5,648 nucleotides of DNA from Ilumatobacter sp. (GTDB taxonomy: Bacteria; Actinomycetota; Acidimicrobiia; Acidimicrobiales; Ilumatobacteraceae): NCBI GenBank assembly GCA_029263275.1, contig JAJCXU010000536.1, positions 1-5,648 on the forward strand. Direction: 5' to 3'. How positions within the stretch are numbered: the first letter of the stretch is position 1; the number at the start of each line of letters is the position of its first letter. The notes under the pieces were generated by a model. The model worked only from the letters and a program-made list of their open reading frames with translations. It was not told the DNA's origin and did not search any database. Below are positions 1 through 5,373 of the stretch, piece after piece. A program made the position numbers and the translations under genes.

Positions 1-2052
1 GATGAACGACACGTCGATGCCGATTGGTTCACTCGCTGGCGCATCGGCGGTCAGCGGTGCGCCGCCCGCGCATTGGGGCTCCCCGATGCTGTAGAGCCCG
101 TTCTTGTCGCCGTTGCCGTAGAAGGTTTGTGGCGGATTCGAGATGATCGGGCGCATCAACTCGCCAGCCGAATTGATGTGGTCGAGGCCAAGCATGTGGG
201 CGATCTCGTGCGCGAATGCGGACTCGATACTGGCGGCGTCGATGATGTCGCTGGAGTCGACGAGCGCAAAACCGCCGCGCACGATCCACGCGGTCGGTGC
301 GCCGACGAATGGCAGCTCAACCGGAGAGCCAAGAACGTTCGGGCCGATCCCGCCGATGCCGATGGTGCTGCCGTCGAGAACCGGGGTGCCATACGGATCG
401 GAGAAGCCGATGACGGCCATCGCGTTTGGCCCGCCAGGCACGCGCGGATCCACGCCGTCGGTGTTGAGACTGCCGGTGACCTCGCCGACGTAGACGAAAT
501 CGAACCCGCTCGCTTCTTCGGCGGATCGAATTGCCCGATTCATAGCATCGATCTGGTCCTGGGTGGCCCGTTCGGTGTTGACAGCGTACGTGATCGGATT
601 GCAGGGGTTCCATCCCCAGTACTCGGTGCCGTTGCGCGAGTACCCACCGTGGGAGCTCGCCCGAATCAGATAGTCGTAGTCGTTGTCGGTTGGCGGTGTC
701 GGAATCACGCCGGGATTGACGTCAGGCGAGGGCGCTGGGTTGCCGGCGGTCCTTCGCGGGGAAGTGGGGACCGTGCCGGTCTCGTCGAGGAAATAGCCCG
801 AGACATCGACGATGAAGTCGGACGTGCCGTTGGAGTAGACCGACAGTGAGCCGTTGTCGAGTGCGACGATGGCGTGGTTGGCGATCGATTGGTTCTGGAA
901 GACCGAGTTCACGGTCGAGTAGTTCAACGGAAGCGGGTTCTTGGGGTACATCACGAGGTACCCGACGCCGTCGGTTCCGGTCATCGTCAGGTTGGTCGCC
1001 ACGCCCAGCACGCCTGTTGCCGGCACGCTGAGTTTGCCGGCGATCTGCAACGTGCGCGAGGTGCCAGCAGTGAGCGGTGACTCGGTCGCGCGGCTGTCGT
1101 AGTGGCGCTCAGGGGGGATCGATACGAACAGTCCGGACTGCGAATCCGGTGCCGACTCGCCCGTCATGTACCCGATCACGTCGACGACGAGGTCGGTGCC
1201 TTCGGACGCGTAGATCGTCAGCTTGCCGTTGTCGAGGCGAGTGATGGCGCTTCCGGCAATCGTGTGGTTGCCGCCTGGGTAGTTCATGTTGGACACGAAG
1301 GGCGGGGCGCCGCTCGGGTACGAGGTGAGGTATCCACCGCCCTGGGTATTCGTCGCGATCAAGTTGATGAGCGCTGCTGATGCGGTCGCCGGGATTCCGA
1401 CAGTGGTGAGGTCGATGACGCGAGAAGTCTTGGCGGCGAGCGGCGTCTTCGTGATCCGCGTGTCGGTGACGCGAGTCGGAACCGCGAGTGGGACGAACCG
1501 CCCGCCCTTGCTCGAAGTGGCGCGAGTGAACACACCCTGCACATCGACGATGACGTGCGAGCTGCGCAGGCTGAAAACCGAGATGCGGCCGTTTGCCCCG
1601 ACCGGGACGATCGAGAGATTGGCGATGGTCTCGTTGGCGACTTGATTGTTGACCGCAGACGTGGCGATCTGGTCCGGTGTGGCCAGCCCCGTGGGGAGCG
1701 ACCGGAGCCAACTGTCGCTGATAGGCGCGGTGATCGTGAGGTTGATGGCAACCGCTTCGACGTCGAGCGGATCGATTCCTCCCGCCGCGGCGATGACGTC
1801 CGTCGTCAGCGGATTCACCGAGAGCGTGTCTTCGTTCCGCATGATGGTGAAACCCGGATCTCGTGTGTCGAGCACACGTACCGGGGAGATCGCGACGTAC
1901 CGGGATGCTTGGCCGCCCACTGCAGCCTCAGCGACGCTCGTGCTGTCGGTCGACGAGGCGATCGTGATCAACGATGCAAACATCGCCAAGCCCGCGGCGA
2001 GTCTGAGCCCGTTCGTCAATCGCCGTCGTTCAACCGTCGCACGCGCCGTCAT
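1..2052 (-). CDS. Secreted zinc metalloprotease (metzincin, matrixin-like) with three N-terminal actinobacterial surface repeats, 3' end outside window
   Basis: 684 residues are visible, with no stop before the window edge. Residues 1-44 form a signal peptide: an arginine-rich start (ERRRLTNGLR), a hydrophobic core and an AEA/A-type cleavage site. Three related modules follow at about 52-176, 186-297 and 308-422. Each opens with a motif like VRVLDTR, TRVTDTR or ERHYDSR and ends in VDVQGVF, VDVIGYM or VDVSGYF. A proline-rich linker (about 425-458) leads to the catalytic domain (about 460-665). Its zinc site HEIAHMLGLDH spans 615-625, with ligands H615, H619 and H625 and catalytic E616. M633 in GELMRP is the probable Met-turn. 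C484 and C661 bracket the domain and could form a disulfide. The protein should act outside the cell, with the repeats probably mediating surface or substrate attachment. Metzincin assignment is firm; the exact family and substrate are not, because the residue after the third His (I626) is not diagnostic. ATG at 2052 is the only start after the in-frame stop at 2101-2103. Confidence 0.9.
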   Translation of the reverse strand, partial: MTARATVERRRLTNGLRLAAGLAMFASLITIASSTDSTSVAEAAVGGQASRYVAISPVRVLDTRDPGFTIMRNEDTLSVNPLTTDVIAAAGGIDPLDVEAVAINLTITAPISDSWLRSLPTGLATPDQIATSAVNNQVANETIANLSIVPVGANGRISVFSLRSSHVIVDVQGVFTRATSSKGGRFVPLAVPTRVTDTRITKTPLAAKTSRVIDLTTVGIPATASAALINLIATNTQGGGYLTSYPSGAPPFVSNMNYPGGNHTIAGSAITRLDNGKLTIYASEGTDLVVDVIGYMTGESAPDSQSGLFVSIPPERHYDSRATESPLTAGTSRTLQIAGKLSVPATGVLGVATNLTMTGTDGVGYLVMYPKNPLPLNYSTVNSVFQNQSIANHAIVALDNGSLSVYSNGTSDFIVDVSGYFLDETGTVPTSPRRTAGNPAPSPDVNPGVIPTPPTDNDYDYLIRASSHGGYSRNGTEYWGWNPCNPITYAVNTERATQDQIDAMNRAIRSAEEASGFDFVYVGEVTGSLNTDGVDPRVPGGPNAMAVIGFSDPYGTPVLDGSTIGIGGIGPNVLGSPVELPFVGAPTAWIVRGGFALVDSSDIIDAASIESAFAHEIAHMLGLDHINSAGELMRPIISNPPQTFYGNGDKNGLYSIGEPQCAGGAPLTADAPASEPIGIDVSFI

Positions 2053-2059
2053 CCGGGGG

Positions 2060-2065
2060 AGGCTA
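2060..2065 (-). promoter_or_regulatory. Candidate -10 element for leaderless transcription of the metalloprotease gene
   Basis: The minus strand reads TAGCCT here, matching TAnnnT, and ends 7 nt before the ATG at 2052. That puts the expected transcription start at or next to the A of the start codon. The sequence between is CCCCCGG and holds no Shine-Dalgarno motif, and no GGAGG-like sequence lies within 20 nt upstream. Leaderless mRNAs are common in actinobacteria. No convincing -35 box is seen at 16-18 nt. The assignment rests on spacing and the missing ribosome binding site, so it is tentative. Confidence 0.3.
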
Positions 2066-2152
2066 TTCGATCGGCGGTCGCCGCGCCCGCCGCGAGGGAT
2101 TCACCGGATCGGGCGGCTGATGGTGATCGGGTCGACGGCTTCGCCGGTGAAT

Positions 2153-2164
2153 TGAGACGTCTCA
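2153..2164. promoter_or_regulatory. 12-bp perfect palindrome upstream of the metalloprotease gene
   Basis: TGAGACGTCTCA is its own reverse complement. It is centred about 106 bp upstream of the metalloprotease start, a reasonable place for a dimeric regulator to bind. About one palindrome of this length is expected by chance in a window of this size, so position is the only support for an operator role. Confidence 0.2.
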
Positions 2165-2465
2165 GTAGAGTTGGCCATCGGTTCTGATCTGCCGAAGCAC
2201 GATCCAGAGAGGTGGTGTGACCGTGTTGGCTCAGCGACGATGGACGGCAATATCTGCGCCTGGTTTGCTGGCCGCCGAGGGGTGTGGCTCGTACTGGGAA
2301 ACGAACTGGAAGATCTGTGAGCCTGACTGGATTGTGGCGAATGACCACGCCGAACGCGATGGCGTTCCGCGGTGACGAGTGCCGCCATCTGCGGGTGCCG
2401 AGATTTGAGGTCGGCGCGCTCGTTTGCAGGCCGTAGGATGTCGCCTCGCAACTCGGCGCAACGGT

Positions 2466-2489
2466 TTCGACGGAGGTTTCTCCGGCGAA
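2466..2489. repeat. 10-bp stem-loop downstream of terL
   Basis: TTCGACGGAG and CTCCGGCGAA pair with a single A-G mismatch (2470 with 2485) around a four-base loop at 2476-2479. It lies about 150 nt beyond the terL stop, where a transcription terminator could sit. Neither strand has a T-run after the stem, so it is not a canonical intrinsic terminator, although actinobacterial terminators often lack the T-run. A protein-binding dyad is the alternative. Confidence 0.3.
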
Positions 2490-2494
2490 CAGCG

Positions 2495-2572
2495 CCGTTC
2501 CCGCCTCTCTGGGGCCGGTAGAAAACCCTATCTGACCTGGTAGTTCGCTCGGCGGATTAGGGGCGGGAACGG
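2495..2572. repeat. 14-bp inverted repeat around a 50-bp spacer
   Basis: The arm CCGTTCCCGCCTCT (2495-2508) is complementary to AGGGGCGGGAACGG (2559-2572) with one G-T wobble; 11 of the pairs (2495-2505 with 2562-2572) are exact and contiguous. The spacer 2509-2558 is relatively AT-rich around its GAAAACCC tract. It could be a long RNA stem-loop after terL, a recombination site pair, or the trace of a small excised element. A rough estimate gives a chance probability near 0.1 for such a pair within 100 bp in this window, so it is suggestive only. Confidence 0.4.
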
Positions 2573-2590
2573 ATTCGGCGAATTTGGGAA

Positions 2591-2630
2591 CGTCTCCATC
2601 GGTGTCCACTGATGTCCACCAATGTCCATC
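2591..2630. repeat. Four tandem imperfect 10-bp units
   Basis: Four consecutive 10-bp units are CGTCTCCATC, GGTGTCCACT, GATGTCCACC and AATGTCCATC. Units 2-3 and 3-4 each agree at 8 of 10 positions, and T-x-TCCA is constant in all four. The array starts 6 bp beyond the terL stop. A 10-bp period is close to one DNA helical turn, so copies would face the same side, as in arrays bound by a regulator, an integrase at arm-type sites, or a packaging or replication protein. The period is not a multiple of three, which argues against coding. The function is unknown. Confidence 0.5.
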
Positions 2631-2635
2631 TAGGG

Positions 2636-4573
2636 TTAGCGGCGGTACTGGCGTCCTCTCTCGGGCCTGGAGGTGAGTTCCCTCTGGTTGCCTGGCCGAG
2701 CGGCGCCGAAATGAGCCGAGTACGGGTTGCTCGGGAACATGCTTGTGCCGACGAGGCCGGCTTGACTGAATCGTGCGAAGGCGCCCGCGCCGGGGTCGTG
2801 GAGGGCCACGACAACGTGGCTCATTGCGTCGGCGAGATCGTCGGTCGTGACAGGACCCGAGGTTGGGGCCTCAATTCTGTGGTCGACGCGGCGGAGGAAG
2901 CTGAGTTCGTCGTGTGCTTGTTTGTCGAAGGGGGCGTGGAGACGACCTTCGCTTGCGCACCCTTTGGTGAGTTCCCACCGTTCAAGCTTGCTGGGCCCTG
3001 TCGTGTTGACAACCTGTGGCGCCATCTGCGCACCACGCAGACCACCAGCGCTGCGTTGTTCCAACCGGCGGTTGATCTTGTCGATCATGGCCATCGACTG
3101 GTACTGGTCGATCGTGATGGCAGCGTCGTAGACGGTCGCCAGCTCGACTGCGGTTTCAGCGATCTCGTCGTAGTCGACTTGCCTGTCGGCGTAGTCGCTG
3201 GGGCGCCAGATGATGAGGCGGTCGTACACCACGTGTTCGGCTCCGTCGAGGTTTTCGATGTGGCCGAGCGCAAGTGCCGAGTTGTCGCCCGACAATGACA
3301 GATCGATGTGCAGCGCATAGCGGCACTGGTAGCGCTTCGGGTCCAGCTCTTCGAGGACGCGACCGTCGAAGGGTTCGAAGATTTTGTCGACCATCGAAGC
3401 CGGCAGATAACGGTCGGAAACGGTAGCCCATTGCCCCTCGAACTCGACCAGGTAGCTGGCCGGGTCACGGTCATGTTCGACCTGTAGCTCGCGGGTGTCT
3501 GCAGAGATCACGGCCCGTGTCTGAGCAGCGAAGTTTGGTCCGTCAGGCCACATCGGGATCGTGTCGGCCTGATCCCAGTCGCTGTACAGCTCCCAACTGG
3601 GGATCTGCAACGTGAACGCATCCATCACACGCCCCAGGTTGGTGGCCTTGTCGATCTCGCACGCGTTGCGGTGGGCTTCGTAGAAGCGTCCGACCTTCGT
3701 CCACGGGCTGGAACACATGAAGGTGAACGAACCCGGGAACTGTGCCATTGCCGGTGCGAGCGTGCGGTGGATCTCGGTCGCGGAACTTGTTGCCCCGCTC
3801 CCATCGAGGTGGGCTGCCTCGTCCAACAAGGTTCCGTACACGGCGGGTCCGCGACCCGCCGATGCTGTTGTCGGCAACGCCGAGATAACGATCAGGCCAC
3901 GTTCGCCCCGCTCGGCTGCACCCGATTCGATCTGTGCCGGAGTCCAGAAGCGGATCGAGTCCGCACCGATGCGTTCGACGTACCGTTCAAACACCGGTGC
4001 AGCCCGCACCATGCCGACGAGATCGCCGTACACGTCGCGCGACGTCGAGTCCTTGTTCGTCGACATCGCCACCAGGGTGATCTGCTTGCCGTCCGGCAAC
4101 CCCAGCACAGCCTGAGGATCGCGGAGCCCGAGCAACATGGACACCTGCCACGTGGTGACAATCGCAGCAATGAACGTCTTGCTAGACCGCCGCCCGGCAA
4201 CCAGCGTCACCTCCCGGAACACACTCCGGCCGGTGGCCGCGCAGTGGCGAATCCGCTCCAACAGGTCCGGGGTGGTGCCGCGGTTCCCCTCGAAGTAGGA
4301 ACCTTCCGCACCGTGCACTGGCCGGTACCCGTCCATCCACTCGGCGATCACGTCGTCGTCGAACTGGGTGAACAAGTCCTCGGCACACGCAATGACCTTG
4401 AGCAGGGTCGCTTGACTCGGAAACAAATCCAGGCCAAGCCCGTTCGTTGCGAACCGCACAATGTTGTCGTCGTGCTCAAACTCGATCGCAGTGTCAGCGC
4501 CAGCGCCGGTGCGGCCGTCGCCGAGCTTCCGGCTGGCCCGATCGAGCCGTCCTTCGAGGTTTGGGCCGCTCAT
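2636..4573 (-). CDS. terL: Phage terminase large subunit (ATPase plus nuclease), complete
   Basis: The 645-residue protein has the two-domain layout of the motor that cuts concatemeric phage DNA and pumps it into the procapsid through the portal. The ATPase half shows a Walker A-like loop at 126-133 (AGRRSSKT, with K132 and T133), a Walker B at 247-252 (YGTLLDE, with D251 and E252) and a coupling-type segment FMCSSP at 285-290. The nuclease half has an RNase H-like fold with candidate metal-binding acids D424 (HIDLSLSGD), D489 (ITIDQY) and D582 (DDLADAM). Length is in the usual range and no motif is broken. Serine replaces the usual glycine before the Walker A lysine, a tolerable variation in this family. 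The ATG at 4573 overlaps the upstream gene's stop (ATGA), with GAGGG 9 nt before it. Stop is TAA at 2636-2638. No portal or capsid gene follows, which is unusual. Confidence 0.93.
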   Translation of the reverse strand: MSGPNLEGRLDRASRKLGDGRTGAGADTAIEFEHDDNIVRFATNGLGLDLFPSQATLLKVIACAEDLFTQFDDDVIAEWMDGYRPVHGAEGSYFEGNRGTTPDLLERIRHCAATGRSVFREVTLVAGRRSSKTFIAAIVTTWQVSMLLGLRDPQAVLGLPDGKQITLVAMSTNKDSTSRDVYGDLVGMVRAAPVFERYVERIGADSIRFWTPAQIESGAAERGERGLIVISALPTTASAGRGPAVYGTLLDEAAHLDGSGATSSATEIHRTLAPAMAQFPGSFTFMCSSPWTKVGRFYEAHRNACEIDKATNLGRVMDAFTLQIPSWELYSDWDQADTIPMWPDGPNFAAQTRAVISADTRELQVEHDRDPASYLVEFEGQWATVSDRYLPASMVDKIFEPFDGRVLEELDPKRYQCRYALHIDLSLSGDNSALALGHIENLDGAEHVVYDRLIIWRPSDYADRQVDYDEIAETAVELATVYDAAITIDQYQSMAMIDKINRRLEQRSAGGLRGAQMAPQVVNTTGPSKLERWELTKGCASEGRLHAPFDKQAHDELSFLRRVDHRIEAPTSGPVTTDDLADAMSHVVVALHDPGAGAFARFSQAGLVGTSMFPSNPYSAHFGAARPGNQRELTSRPERGRQYRR

Positions 4574-4956
4574 GACTCGACACCCTCAGATGCCAGCTCG
4601 AGTTCGATCTCGGCGATCCGCCGCTCAAGGTCGGCTTCGCGGCGCAGACGGACAAGCCAATTCAGTGTGAGATCAGCCGCGCGCAGCCTGATCGTTGGTG
4701 ACTCATCGCCGAGCGCCGACTCCAGGGTGTCAACCGCACGAACACTGAGCTGACTCAGCTGGCCGGTCACCCGTTCAACCTGCTGCCCGCGACGCCGCGC
4801 GACCTCGGCAACGAAACGCTCATCGGCCAACCGGCGTTGGACTGTCTTCGTGCTGACGCCGGCCAGGTCCGCGGCGTCCGCGTGGGTCAATCCGGCGGAG
4901 AGACCGCCAATGATGAGTTCGTCGTTGTCGTCCCATTCAGTGAGTTGAATGGCCAT
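4570..4956 (-). CDS. terS: Probable phage terminase small subunit, helix-turn-helix DNA-binding protein
   Basis: The 128-residue acidic protein carries a homeodomain-like helix-turn-helix at about residues 23-44 (AADLAGVSTKTVQRRL). A helical middle follows, with the AVDTLESAL and IRLRAADLTLNWL pattern common in small terminase and related phage HTH proteins, then a charged helix at about 103-122 (READLERRIAEIELEL) that may oligomerise. In the family, the small subunit recognises the packaging site and regulates the large subunit. The assignment rests on this fold pattern together with the 4-bp overlap with terL; the sequence alone would only support a DNA-binding HTH protein. The ATG at 4956 is preceded at 6 nt by a strong GGAGG. 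TGA at 4572-4570 overlaps the terL ATG, implying translational coupling. Confidence 0.75.
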   Translation of the reverse strand: MAIQLTEWDDNDELIIGGLSAGLTHADAADLAGVSTKTVQRRLADERFVAEVARRRGQQVERVTGQLSQLSVRAVDTLESALGDESPTIRLRAADLTLNWLVRLRREADLERRIAEIELELASEGVES

Positions 4957-4962
4957 GTCATA

Positions 4963-4967
4963 CCTCC
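4963..4967 (-). promoter_or_regulatory. Ribosome binding site of the terminase small-subunit gene
   Basis: GGAGG on the minus strand with a 6-nt spacer (TATGAC) to the ATG at 4956. It decides the start against the nearby ATG at 4961-4959, which lies in another frame too close to this site. Confidence 0.75.
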
Positions 4968-4970
4968 GTA

Positions 4971-4995
4971 CCTAAGCTTCCTTACACGTCTTAGG
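4971..4995. promoter_or_regulatory. Inverted repeat just upstream of the terS ribosome binding site
   Basis: CCTAAG (4971-4976) and CTTAGG (4990-4995) form a 6-bp inverted repeat with centres 19 bp apart. The dyad ends 3 bp before the GGAGG of terS. It could be an operator for an HTH repressor, possibly the small-subunit protein itself, or a leader hairpin affecting ribosome access. Six-base arms occur often by chance, so the support is mainly position. Confidence 0.25.
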
Positions 4996-5056
4996 AGCGG
5001 AGAGGATTACTTCGACAGGACCGACGAGCCAGAAAATGCTCTGACGTCCACGGGTC

Positions 5057-5086
5057 GAGATGATCCCATCTCTGCCAGTCGGTCAA
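5057..5086 (-). promoter_or_regulatory. Weak promoter candidate with an overlapping hairpin, upstream of terS
   Basis: On the minus strand TTGACC (5086-5081) resembles a -35 box. With a 17-nt spacer it is followed by TCATCT (5063-5058), a poor -10 match. The perfect 6-bp inverted repeat GAGATG/CATCTC with a 4-base loop (5057-5072) covers the -10 position, the arrangement of a repressor operator. The leader to terS would be about 95 nt. Only the -35 box is good, so this is tentative. Confidence 0.25.
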
Positions 5087-5293
5087 CTGAATGATCCAAT
5101 GTCCAAGATTAGTCGCTACGTCAACGGAAGGCGAACCCGCAGTGCATTGAATGGCGCCTCGCGTCTCGTGTCGGATTGATGGGGACGGGATCCGATCAGC
5201 ATTGCCCTTCTGAACGTGGTGGCGACCGTCCGTCTCGGAAGCTGGCCGACTCGAACCGGCTTGCTGAACCATCGACCTTGAAGGCTGCGGCCA

Positions 5294-5311
5294 GGATCGT
5301 GCGGACGATCC
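5294..5311. repeat. Perfect 7-bp hairpin with a 4-base loop
   Basis: GGATCGT (5294-5300) and ACGATCC (5305-5311) are exact reverse complements around GCGG. It lies about 63 nt beyond the inferred stop (5374-5376) of the broken gene on the minus strand, so it may terminate that transcript. No T-run follows on either strand. It may instead be an operator-type dyad. Confidence 0.35.
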
Positions 5312-5373
5312 AAGAGACCGGGCCGACTGATTCCAAGCGGAGATCGAGCGCCGTCCAGCGCCGTCTGACCGAC

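Larger units (their letters stand above)
2053..2635. other. Gap of 583 bases between terL and the metalloprotease gene, no convincing gene
   Basis: The gap is about 60% GC and has no recognisable coding sequence. A minus-strand open frame at 2049-2609 covers most of it, but hand-counted GC over its first 98 codons is flat at about 61, 59 and 65% for positions 1, 2 and 3, and the translation is rich in Arg, Ser, Pro and Thr like non-coding GC-rich DNA. A plus-strand frame of about 50 codons (2223-2375) is also unsupported. What stands out is structure: the 10-bp iterated units at 2591-2630, the inverted repeat with arms 2495-2508 and 2559-2572, the hairpin at 2466-2489 and the palindrome at 2153-2164. 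I see no tRNA, integrase gene or insertion sequence. Confidence 0.6.
4957..5373. other. Gap of 417 bases upstream of terS, no convincing gene
   Basis: Open frames here (minus 4991-5272, minus 5116-5313, plus 4837-5094) have no recognisable domains and no strong ribosome binding sites, and I treat them as non-coding. The region holds the terS ribosome binding site, an inverted repeat (4971-4995), the weak promoter and hairpin (5057-5086), a TCGGAT/ATCCGA pair (5171-5176 with 5190-5195) and the hairpin at 5294-5311. No integrase, excisionase, tRNA or insertion sequence is visible. Confidence 0.55.

Noticed and set aside
73..849. Plus-strand open frame of 258 codons
   Set aside because: It lies antisense to the catalytic domain and third repeat of the metalloprotease, whose zinc motif and repeats fix the real frame.
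1109..1711. Minus-strand open frame of 200 codons inside the metalloprotease
   Set aside because: It is out of frame with the repeats, and the protease frame reads uninterrupted through the same stretch with clear repeat motifs.
3671..4753. Plus-strand open frame of 360 codons
   Set aside because: It is antisense to the ATPase motifs of the large terminase and to the end of the small subunit; its Arg/Pro/His-rich translation is typical of a GC-rich shadow frame.
5083..5100. Possible duplicated 5' fragment of terS (minus frame IIQLTDW compared with AIQLTEW)
   Set aside because: Only 13 of 18 bases match and the similarity ends at once, so chance is sufficient.
5245..5260. tRNA T-arm-like sequence (GGTTCGAGTC on the minus strand), a possible attachment site
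   Set aside because: The arm lacks one base for a proper 5-bp stem and 7-base loop, and no acceptor, D-arm or anticodon arm fits upstream.
4957..5373. CRISPR array or insertion sequence upstream of the terminase cassette
   Set aside because: No regularly spaced repeats, no terminal inverted repeats and no transposase-like frame are present.
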